Shown piece after piece: positions 22,596 through 32,151 of a stretch of 61,102 bases of DNA; within the stretch, counting starts at the first letter, position 1; each line of letters opens with the position of its first letter. Location of the stretch: the NCBI GenBank assembly GCA_025529335.1, contig JAMYHX010000242.1, forward strand, positions 1-61,102, written 5' to 3'. The notes under the pieces were generated by a model, which worked only from the letters and a program-made list of their open reading frames with translations, ran no database searches and was not told the DNA's origin. The position numbers and the translations under genes are program-made. This DNA comes from Rhizopus sp. PT2906 (lineage: Eukaryota > Mucoromycota > Mucoromycetes > Mucorales > Rhizopodaceae).

Positions 22596-23937
22596 ATTAT
22601 ATAAAGAAGAAATATAAAAAAGAAAAAGAAAGAGACAGGTAAAGAGAGTAAGATAGAGAGAAGTTTACTTACGGACTTTCCTAAAATGTATATAGGCTTT
22701 TTTTTATGCTCTGTCAATTATTTGTTTACACTCTGTCCTCCTAACATTTGACTTCCCTCCCTTCCCCCTTATTTTCTTGTTTTTACACGGTTGAAAAAGT
22801 AAAATGGGTAAAAGTTGATACTCCCATTTTTCTAGAATGAATCATTTAGGTTTTAAAAATAAGCATTTCTCTCCTTCAAGGGTAATTTTTTATCATATCA
22901 TTCTACCCTCTATCCACCGAAAGGGTGTAATCAACCCCCTTTATATGTCCCGATCAAATACTTTACTTGAATCAACTGTCTAAAATATTGCTGCCCTTTC
23001 TACCCCCCCCCTCGCCCTGAAGAATGAGCGTGGGCTCGAGTGATTAAGGGACAGATGAATCTCTTCAAATAAATGCCTATTTTACATTTCTCACTTTGAT
23101 AAATTAAACACATTCATATATCAGTATCTGCTTATTCCAACTGTAAAAATGCAACACAAACTAACCAATTATACTCAATGAAGCACTTTGAATCGAAGTT
23201 TCAACCAAGAGTTCTCAACTCCATTTCCCTTTACTTGAGTACGGTATAACATTATAAAAGCCTATTCGAGAGTTTGAGATAGCTTTATGTTCCCTAATCT
23301 AGTTCCCATCTATATGTTTGTTTAACATATTAAGGGTCATTGGTTGTACGTTAATTAAATCAAGCACTCACCTCTATCTACCATTGCTTCTCACTTCGTA
23401 GCATCCAAACTCATTTTAGATCAAGATTTAAGCCAAGCAACGTTCCAGAAAAAAAAACAGTAATGCAAACAAAAAGAAAATCATACGTGCTGCAGTCCTG
23501 CAGATAATGTAGAACATATCATTATTCTGATAAAGAATAATTGTATTCATCCCACTTTATAAATATTTGAGAAGGATCGACTGCACATCATAGTTGGTAA
23601 GCACATATTTGTACAGCCATTAGTGCCTACCAACGAATATGAGAACGGGAAAGAAAAAAAAAACAAATTGAAAACTTGATATATTTCCTGCATTGATTCT
23701 AGTCCCTTCCGACAGTGTCGTACACCATGTCTCCGAAAAATGTTACACAAATATAAGGAACCAGGCGGACAGAGAATGCATGTTGGACCGAAAATATTTA
23801 TTATGTATACAAAGGGGAGGGGGAGTGCATTAAAGTAGTAAAGAAAATAATAATAATGGTCATCTAAAGTTTAGTTGTGGAACTTGATTTATAATCTTCT
23901 ACAGCTAAAAATCAATTAGAGAGACATGCAAAGAAAA
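22596..23937. other. Long intergenic region upstream of the WOPR gene
   Basis: No gene is recognised. An AG-rich leader lies at 22617-22665 and poly-C and poly-A tracts occur near 23005 and 23450-23665. A minus-strand open frame at 23547-23750 lacks family features. The region serves as promoter for the WOPR gene on its left and 3' flank of the MFS gene on its right. Confidence 0.45.
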
Positions 23938-25800
23938 TTAATAAACCTTACGAGTTTCTTTAAGCGAAGTAGTATCGTCTGCATCCTTGGCATCTTCCAA
24001 ACCGAATGATTTCATAGGCACTGTAAAGCAGAAAGTAAGAACGGCAATACAGATGGCGATGATAGAAAGAATCATTTGAATATGACCATAGGCTTGTACG
24101 ACACCATCGTATTGCTCCTTAGGGAGAGAGATGGCATAATCAGTGCTTCCGACGATCTTTGCATAATCGTATTCACCAGGAACGTATTTAGCAAGCTGTC
24201 CAGGGAGCATAGAGTTCCAGATAGCGCCTGACATGGTAGAACCAACACTCGCTGCGATTGAACCACCAACTTGCATCATAGCCGTCACGACAGCAAGGTC
24301 GCTATGAGGCACAGAACTCTGGATAGCAACAAGAATAGGTGTGTAGAGACAACCGGAGCCAATACCAACAATTGTTTGGGAAATGACGACAAAGGCGTCA
24401 GAGGAGCTAGGCAAACGGGCAGGAATCATCAGACCGACGCCGAGGATAGTCAAGCTGACGCCTACCCAGACAAAGGGTCTCCACTTGCGTGTTCGTTTCA
24501 TCAAATAACCAACTGTTGTCTCGCAGACGATGTAGGCTACGTTATAGCCACGTTCAAGATAGATGGCGGTATCTATGCTCACCTTACGAGAGACAAGTAG
24601 GTAAGTGGTAAAGTATTGCCAGTTTGTGGATGAAATCAATGTGACTGTAGATAAGGCCAAGACACCGAGCAGAGGTGTATGTGTGTTCCAACGAGCCAAG
24701 GGGATGACGGGCTTTCGAGCAAACTTCCATTCCCAGATTGCAAAGAGAATCCAGGCAACGACACCAGCAACTAGAGTGCCAATCGTAATCCCGCTTGACC
24801 ATCCACCCCATTTGGGAAGAGCAAGAACTAAGGGAAGCAAAATCAGACAGAGTCCGGCGATCAAGAGCAAGCTACCGATAATATCGATTTCAGTCATGAG
24901 CCAGATGAATTTTTGGAAAATGTTCATCTTTGGTTCTTCAGTTTTGGCTTGTTTAGCCTTGTATTCTTCAATTAGGCCCGATCGTTTGAGCTTAAAGTGG
25001 ACGTACCAGAGACCGCCGATGAGAGGGACGGCTGTGCCGCCAAGGATGATGCAGCATAGACCATAGCCCCAACGCCATCGACCTTGATCCAGTAAGAGAG
25101 CGGCTGCACGAGGAGCGACAAAGATATTGAATAAACTAGGCAAATTGTAAAGGCCCTGGAATAAGCCACGGTTGGTAACAGTGGTTAAATCTAATACACA
25201 AAGGTTATGATGCTGGTCTTTTTCAACTAGAATCATCTTTTTCTTACCGCCAACAACAATGGGACCAAGAATAGAAACACCAGAATAACCAAAAGCGTAA
25301 ATGATTTGGCCTCCCTATGAAAGCCATTGTGTCATTATACAGTTATCACTTTTTTTTATCAAATCACATACCACCAAAGTGTTATAGTTATTTGCTGTAG
25401 CCATGACAATAAAAGCAAGAATATAAAAAAAGAGACCCACTGAATAGCAGTGAGCTCTGCCAAACATATCTGATAGTTTTGAATAAATGGGAAGGAGAGC
25501 GGTTTGGAGAATATAGGTAATGGTAGACAACAAACTGATAAGGTTGTTGGACTGAAAGAAGCTCGTCACTTTGTTATTTAATGTCATTGTGAGATTGCCC
25601 TCAAAATTAGAAGCCCATGAGAATAGAAATAAACTATACCAAAGGGTGTTAACGTATTCTCCATGCATCTTTATTGTCCTTTTTTTTTACCCAAGGAAGA
25701 TGATGTATTTTTCTTTATCAGTCCAGATTTGTTTGTATAATTCAACGGCAGTTACGCCTTTGAACCTGCTATCACCAGATCCTTCAGATGAGGTAGCCAT
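23938..25800 (-). CDS. Siderophore-iron transporter, major facilitator superfamily
   Basis: This is an MFS carrier of the siderophore-iron symporter family (Arn/Sit/Str type), with about 14 membrane helices. Exon 1 (from 25800) ends WTDKEKYIIFLG, then LFLFSWASNFEGNLT follows. LPIYSKLSDMFGRAHCYSVG holds the MFS loop 2-3 signature (D-x-x-GR). GYSGVSILGPIVVGD precedes LTTVTNRGLFQGLYNLP, a hallmark of the siderophore group. Later helices include MQVGGSIAASVGSTMSGAIW. It has four exons, with introns at about 25688-25631, 25374-25317 and 25248-25193. Total length is near 570 residues, usual for the group. The divergent upstream DNA carries GATA boxes of the iron type. The substrate cannot be told from sequence. 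Mucorales make rhizoferrin, but that is context, not proof. Confidence 0.88.
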
Positions 25801-25896
25801 GATGATATATATTGGGACGAAAAAAAAAGGCCAGGGAAGGGAGAAGGAGAAGAATTGTTTTTATTGTGGTTTATAAATAAAAAAAGTTTCCGTGAG

Positions 25897-26072
25897 TTAT
25901 CTGATGATCTGATATTTTTTATCGGAGATCTTTTACTAGATCCAGCTTTTTAGACCTGCAACCAAAAGAAGATTAAAAAAGAAGTTTATCTTTCATTATC
26001 TTTGCTTTAATAAATGTAAACGAAAAGGGATGTGGTTAGGACATAGATTAAATCGTCAATTGCATCAGATAA
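25897..26072. promoter_or_regulatory. Iron-type GATA boxes (ATCWGATAA) upstream of the siderophore transporter
   Basis: Two exact matches to ATCWGATAA lie 97 and 264 bp upstream of the transporter ATG: 25897-25905 (minus) and 26064-26072 (plus). A third site, ATCTGATAT at 25907-25915, differs at the last base. This is the consensus bound by iron-sensing GATA repressors (SreA/Urbs1/Fep1). Regulation is inferred. Confidence 0.6.
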
Positions 26073-26243
26073 TCGCTGATTTTGACATTCATCTGAACAA
26101 TTAAAAATAAAACAGAAAATCTAGAAAAGTGTTACAATTCCCGCTTTTTAATTACTGTGCGCGGTAATTTTTGTCCGTTTGAAAAAATAAACGTTAATAG
26201 GTACTATACTATATTGTTTAAAGCTGAGAATCAAGTGATGAAT

Positions 26244-26720
26244 TTACGGCGTTTCAGAGACTGGTATGGTCTCAAGATTGTTATTGTTACAAGGCACCTT
26301 TTCTTGAACGGAACTAATGACAGCATTGCACCAAGCAAACATGTCAGGAAACTGCGGCATAGCAATCTTTAAGCCATAGAGGGAACAGGGAACGTTCAAG
26401 ACTGCCTTGGGAGTTCGGACATAGATGTGATTTGCAACGAGAGCGAGACATTCAGAGTAGATTTTGTAGCCATGACTAAGAACGATAAGCATACCGGGTT
26501 GATGGCTGGACGTGCTGTCTTTATTGTTCAGGAGTCTTGCTGCATTTCTGCAGACCTTATTGGTGTCACTGCAGAGTTTTTTATCATAATTGGTGAATCT
26601 GCCAGCAAACTCAATCAACATGACGGTAGCCTTACCATCGGCCTTGCTGACAATACAATTCCATTTATGTCTTTTGGTGGCTTCATCTTCAATCTCAATC
26701 CTAAAAGTACTTTCAATTAA
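26244..26720 (-). pseudogene. Fragment of a Mucorales repeat-associated protein family (unknown function)
   Basis: A minus-strand open frame (26244-26621, with protein-like extension to about 26700) encodes KATVMLIEFAGRFTNYDKKL, a segment HQPGMLIVLSHGYKIYSECL, and PDMFAWCNAVISS near the end. I recall multi-copy proteins of this style in Mucorales, often near repeats, but cannot name a domain. There is no start region or expected N terminus. A related broken segment lies just upstream on the same strand (26869-27420). The two were probably one gene. Confidence 0.4.
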
Positions 26721-26868
26721 TAAACTTTCAGTTATATGATTGAGCTATAAGCTCACCGTGTCATTAAATGGACGGAGCAAATGTTTCAATATTAAAATAA
26801 CGCCATCCATGGTGCTTGTTCGCTCTCCATGTTCCATCGTCAGAGATCAACCCTATTTTAGGGAAGAT

Positions 26869-27420
26869 TTATAAAGTTGCCATCTTGGCTTGTTTCTTTT
26901 CAAGAAGAAGAAAGAGCCTTGCGTGTATAGGAGAAGAAGAAGCACCCCTAGCATGTAGCGTTGATCTATTTTCAAAATGAGCATTGGGATACATATTGAT
27001 CCTAGATTTTAAAGCATCTATGGAGCTTTTTAACAACTTGATAGTATCATCAAGCATATGTGGTACATTTTCAGCCTTGTTGCGCCCATTTGACTCTATG
27101 ATAATGATATCCAGAGCACTTGGCTGAATTGTCTCCTCAAGGCCATCAGTAAGTTTGGCGCCAATAGTTGATACTTCATAGTTGTAGAAAGGGATCCAGA
27201 TTGACTTGTTTGATTCGAATTGTTTTTTTTTTTTTTTTTCATCCAGTGTCCCATTCCTCAGTTTATTTGCGTTCAGTTTCTGCATTTTGACATTCGTTTT
27301 GTAGGCGCAGAAGTCGTTCATGCTTCGCATATGAGATTTTATAGTATTCTTGAACTACGCCATTCTTCAAATAGGTTTCAATTCTTCTGCCATAATCTCT
27401 TACACTTGCACAAAAATTAG
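26869..27420 (-). pseudogene. Broken upstream part of the same repeat-associated gene
   Basis: The minus strand reads SVRDYGRRIETYLKNGVVQEYYKISYAKHERLLRLQNE in one frame (from about 27420) and FCAYKTNVKMQKLNANKLRNG in another, with a poly-A run (poly-T in the plus strand near 27221-27239) and further shifts downstream. The last stretch ends MLDDTIKLLKSSIDALKSRI and RLFLLLEKKQAKMATL. Overlapping frames with matching style show a decayed gene. Its 3' end (26869-26912) is related to parts of the repeats at 12377-12420 and 27576-27620. Confidence 0.45.
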
Positions 27421-27494
27421 ATTGAGAAATCTTCTGTAAATCAGAAAGGGAAACACTGCATGCAGCAGAAAATACACCAGGAGGTAGATTAATC

Positions 27495-27840
27495 CTACGT
27501 GCGCTACCTTCAGATACTACCTATGATGTCTTCTTACAAATCTTTTGAATGTGTGGTGCCATGCTAAACATGACCTTTATAAAGTATCCATATTGGTTTG
27601 TTTCTTTTCAAGAAAGAGATAAAAATAAAGCATTTCTTTTTATGCTGTCAGTTTGATCAACAAATGAACTAACATCATTCATGTATAATTATCATAAATT
27701 CGTATTTTACATCAGAGAAGGTGAACTGGACAGCCTTAGGTAAGGTAGAGACTTTGGTATTACATTGCTGATGGCTAATTGTGACAACATTATTAAAGAA
27801 AACAGGATGCCTGCGGTAGTTTTTGGTTTGTAAATACAAA
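27495..27840. repeat. Diverged relative of the 12.3-kb TIR element
   Basis: The sequence aligns along most of its length with 12290-12640. Shared blocks include actacctatgatgtc, cttttcaagaa, ataattat-ataaattcgtattttа-like AT blocks and gaactggacagccttagg. Overall similarity is high enough to see by eye, with several indels. The outer inverted repeats are eroded here. The element runs into the 3' end of RCL1. Confidence 0.6.
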
Positions 27841-27857
27841 ATATGGCTTTTTTTTTA

Positions 27858-29266
27858 TTATGTAGTCTTTTTGTTATGATTAACATAGCCAATACCCATA
27901 CACGTCATAAGGATAGTGTCATTGGATGTATCAGGCTGAATCTTGAAAGAGACACCAAAGAATGATTTGATGTCACGTAAATATTGTATCCTTTTTTTTT
28001 ACATAAAGGTTAAACACTATAAAAGATAAAATCTATGTAACTTACGTAAAAGCAGAAAGATCTCCAATTCTAATCTTGCTAACATCTTCAGGTGCCAAGA
28101 TCATTAATAGTATATTTAACCATTGGCTAGTTGTATCCACACATCCTCCTTTTCGAATTTCGTTCAATAGCAGCTTAGCAGCCATGAGACCAACATCCTC
28201 AGGTGTTTGTCCAGGTTCTGCCGCCTTTTCTGCGGATAATAATACATCTGTGTTTGACTCAGCAACGAGTGATAATGCATAACCCGGAGACCTATTGTTT
28301 TAATTTTTAGTCTTCACCTTTATACACGTATACACACACACTTTACTTTCCACTTTCGGCTCCTTTATATACATCTGTGTAAATATAAATATCTGGAATA
28401 TATCTATTCAACAAAGATCGTGCTGATTCTACTAGTCGATTGGCTGTTTGAGGCGATACTCGAGTACAGTATGCAATACCACGTACTCGTTTGATACGTC
28501 CTTCTTCTGTAAATTGAACTGGTTTAAGCTGACGAATGGGCACACATGAAAAAACAACTTCTCCGCCTCCTAATGGAGGTGCACCTCTTTTTGTGATCTA
28601 TGTCGAGTTCAATTATATGTTCTTTTTTTTTCACTATTGATCATTCTACCTTTAATTCTAAATTCTGATCCACACCAAATCGTTTTAATTGTGGTAACAA
28701 TACTGTACGAATAATATCAACCTAGTATTATAAGTATGTCAACAATCTCTCTTCTGTTGTTCCTATCTTACCGATGGATCGACATGATCCGTTGTTATTC
28801 CTTCTAACGTCAGCACAAAAGGCTTCTTTGAAAAAGGTGCAAGTGCGACCATAGGTTCCAAATAATAACTAATGCTTCTCTCTGTTCCACAATCGTGCTG
28901 AATTCGTCCACCTTCTATAGCTCCTGGTCTGTACAAGACAGAAGTACCTATCAAACAAGAACTGTATGAGCTGTGTTCTATACAACGTCTTTTATCTCGC
29001 TAGTTTTTTACCTGTATAACTGATTTCTATAATTGAACCATTGGTTACTTTTTCCAACAAGTTGAGAAATTTAATCTCGAAATCTATCATGATCGTTGTT
29101 TATATTGATAGTTTTTGAACATGTATGTGGATAATATACCTCGTAAACCAGGATTTTCATCATCAGATCTGATTTTTTCAATACGAACTGGCTTTCCGCT
29201 TAAAGTGGCGAGAACTAGTCTTTGTCTAAGGTAGTTATAGCCTTGAAACTTTAAAATGCTGCTCAT
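27858..29266 (-). CDS. RCL1: RNA 3'-phosphate cyclase-like protein Rcl1
   Basis: Rcl1 is a nucleolar protein needed, with the GTPase Bms1, for early cleavages that release 18S rRNA. It has the cyclase fold without cyclase activity. Signatures in order: ILKFQGYNYLRQRLVLATLSGK, IRSDDENPGLRDFEIKFLNLLEK, GTSVLYRPGAIEGG, the region around APPLGGGEVVFSCVP, GRIKRVRGIAYCTRVSPQ, SPGYALSLVAES, and the end segment with YVNHNKK. About seven exons with short introns give close to 375 residues, near the yeast protein. The ATG at 29266 gives MSSILKF. The gene is divergent from SMD3 across 198 bp. Its 3' end abuts the decayed element to the left. Confidence 0.92.
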
Positions 29267-29464
29267 GATCTACAAGTAAAAAGGGGAGATTCTAAATTGT
29301 TGAACAAAAAGGACAACTCAATGACTGTTTCTCAGTGGCTTAGAGTTTATGCAACAAAGGATGATTTCTAAATTTGGAAACCCGAGTTTCTACGTCACCT
29401 TTGGTCGTTTGGTCAAATTTTTCTGACTTTACCTTTTACTTCTCCATCTCTCATATTATATAAA
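29267..29464. promoter_or_regulatory. Shared divergent promoter of RCL1 and SMD3
   Basis: Only 198 bp separate the start codons of two RNA-processing genes on opposite strands, so both promoters must lie here. It contains a TATATAAA-like run just before the SMD3 ATG. Confidence 0.6.
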
Positions 29465-29954
29465 ATGACCATTGGTGTTCCCATCAAACTCCTGCATGAA
29501 GCACAAGGCCACATTATCTCTTTGGAGTTGAAAACAGGCCAACTTTACCGTGGAAAATTATTAGAAGGTATAATGAGCTATTGATTAGAATCCATTCAAC
29601 TGAATCGTCATCTTTTAGCTGAAGACAATATGAACATCCAGTTAAAAGATATTACTGTTACCGCACGTGATGGAAGAGTATCGCAACTAGATCAAGTATA
29701 CATTCGCGGATCTCACGTTCGATTTTTCATTGTGCCCGACATGTTAAAGAACGCGCCCATGTTTAAGGGAGCTGGTCCTGGAGGTTTGAAGGGAAGAGGT
29801 ATCGGTTTGGGCAGAGGAAGAGCTACAGTTGCCCGTGCTCAACAAGGTAATATAAACAAAATGAAATAATCTTTTTCTAAACATTCTTTATATAGCAAGA
29901 GGAAGAGGTATGCGTGGTGCATTCAGAGGACGCCCTGCTCCACCTAGATATTAG
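29465..29954 (+). CDS. SMD3: Small nuclear ribonucleoprotein Sm D3
   Basis: SmD3 is one of seven core Sm proteins that ring the Sm site of U1, U2, U4 and U5 snRNAs. Three exons (29465-29567, 29619-about 29848, about 29897-29954) give about 129 residues. Sm motif 1 is GVPIKLLHEAQGHIISLELK with TGQLYRGKL. Sm motif 2 is QVYIRGSHVRFFIVPDMLKNA. The tail is GR-rich (GLKGRGIGLGRGRA, then ARGRGMRGAFRGRP), the usual target of symmetric arginine methylation. The final intron separates the codons of QQ and ARGRG. Confidence 0.96.
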
Positions 29955-30739
29955 TGACAACTTGACATATTTTTCATGTAAAGGAATAAAACTTGCATTT
30001 GTGTATACAGATTTGTAATTTCATGGGCTGATGAGGATATTTTAAAGCATCAATCACTTCTTTATCAACACTTTATGCATTGAGTTGATTCAGTAATAAA
30101 AAGGATAGAGTCGACATAAAAATATATATATCACTAGAGTAAAATGAGCTCATTAAGCGCCTTGGGAGACGAGTATGTATCCTTGGCTCTACTTATAAAG
30201 TTGTTTCATGACATCCAATAGATCAAAGGAATATAAGCCTTATATTTTATGCAGAAAAAAAAAAAAAGGAGAACTGAAATAGACCTATCCAGTCATGATC
30301 ATGTTCCTGGAGCACAAGACTGATTTGACAGGCATAATTTTGGCCCGAGTGTGTGTGAGTGTATATTTATGTGCCAGCCTTGGAATGCTTATAAAAGTGC
30401 TCACACTTTTAATGAATTTATCCTTGGAATAAGATCTGATCAATGGATCTCCCATAGAAAGAAAAAGGAAGAGGAAAAAAATGTCAGAAGACAAGTTTTT
30501 GTAGCCGCAGCATTTATTTGAGATCAATGTTACATTAACCTTGAGTGTGTTTATATTCTATCTAAATTGCTTTAAACTAGTGTGAAAAGTAATAAGCTAT
30601 GACAAATTATGTTGTCTACTTGTTATTCAGCATATTGATGGAAATGCGCATGTGTGACGAAAGCGAACTTGTTATGAATTTCATTGGAAGGAATTTCAAC
30701 ATTCTTTTATTACTCTTTCTTTTTTTCCCCCTTTTTTAT
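29955..30739. other. Intergenic, upstream of the septin-like gene
   Basis: No gene is recognised. An A-run lies near 30253-30267. A minus-strand frame at 30285-30527 lacks family features. A plus-strand frame joined to the next gene (from 30599) is a T-rich leader giving a hydrophobic peptide and is not taken as its start. Confidence 0.45.
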
Positions 30740-32141
30740 ATGAGCAAAAATATATTTGAAATGCTGAAATATGTTCAAGATACTTCATTTGATACTGAAT
30801 TTGGAGTCAAGAGTGTCAATGACAGCCTTCTTTTAGACTCAAAATCTACTTTAACCAAACGAAATTCAATTACGACAACTTCTCTTTTGAAAGACGGCAC
30901 AAGTCATTTTAGAATTATAATCTGTGGAGATTCTGGTAAAGGATATGTACTTTGCATATATTACACAAAGTAAACTCTTTGTATTCTTATTATTAGGCAT
31001 TGGAAAATCAGCTTTGGTTCATGCTTTATCGACTGCGGACAATAGTGATAATACGACAAGAGCAAATCCACCGAGTTCTTTTGAGCCCACTGAATACTTT
31101 TTACCATCCACAGATATCTGTGTTGTGGATACGTGTGGTTATGGCGCTTCTATACGGCCCGATACCATTTTTTCGAATACAAAAAATTACCTTGAAAAGC
31201 AATTTGAGAAAACAAATAGCTTACTTAACCCACACTGCCAAGATGACCAGCGGTTGGTTTACTTGTTAGAACAAGCTCCTACAGTTTCAACACATGTGGA
31301 TGTATGCTTATATCTCATCATGGGTCGACTGAAGCCTGTTGATCTAGAGTATATGCGGTACATTCATGACCTGGTAAATATCATACCGGTCATCATTCAA
31401 CCAGACTTGTCTGTCAAAATGAATCAAATGACAGAACAACGCCTCGATATGATTCAGACCCTCTATCAAAATCAAATCAAGTTCTGTACATTTGGCTTTA
31501 CCCAAGATGAGATCTTGTCTCAGTGTAAAGAGGCTAGTCTCTATTGTATACCCTTTGTCTTGAATTGGTCTTCAACTAAGCCTTTGTTTCATGGATTGGC
31601 TCAGATAAAGCAAGCCTTATTTAATGTTCATTTATACCATTTGAGAAAACAGACAAACTATAGATTCATTCAATGGAGACATCAGCAAGCAGTTGTCGTA
31701 AATGATACAAGTGTTTGCAGCAGTATAAGCACTAGTAGTAATAGTAATCTTAGCACGAGCAGCAGTGTCTATAGTAACCTATCCACTGCAGAACAACAAA
31801 AGATATCAGAATATATTAGTAAGAGACGTCAACAGCTAGATAAAGAGTTGCTGCTACAAGAAAAAAGATTGAAACAAGAATTTCAGAAATTAAACCAGCA
31901 TAAGAAGAAAGAATATCTCTTAAAGGAACTCGGCTTGCTTCAAGATCAAGAAAAGCAAGACTTTGAAAAATTGGATAAGCAGAAAAAAAAGGAGTATCTG
32001 TTAAAGGAACTTGGTTTTCTACAAAAGCAAGAAAAACAAACCAATCGTAACCTGTTCATCTTGATTGCTGCTTTATTATCTTGTTTGTGTCTTTTGGTTG
32101 TTTATAAATTCTTAAATAAAAAATATTGTTTACCATCGTAA
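30740..32141 (+). CDS. Septin-like GTPase with C-terminal membrane anchor
   Basis: This is a P-loop GTPase of about 446 residues from two exons (30740-30935, 30997-32141). The intron splits the glycine codon of the P-loop. G1 is GDSGIGKS (residues 63-70), G3 is DTCGYG (from residue 110, septins have DTPGYG) and the segment VCLYLIMGRLKPVDLEYM followed by VNIIPVI is the septin-specific stretch. The G4 motif expected as AKAD is IQPD here. After the GTPase comes a Ser-rich linker, then a Lys/Glu/Gln coiled coil with a near-repeated KKKEYLLKELG, and a hydrophobic segment of about 21 residues ten residues from the C terminus. Septins normally lack a membrane span, so tail anchoring is unusual. ATG 30740 (MSKNIFEML) is chosen; an upstream frame is only a leader. 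Confidence 0.75.
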
Positions 32142-32151
32142 ATGGATTGCT

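Noticed and set aside
30599..30739. Longer N terminus for the septin-like GTPase
   Set aside because: The added stretch is a T-rich leader giving a hydrophobic peptide; MSKNIFEML at 30740 is a more normal start.
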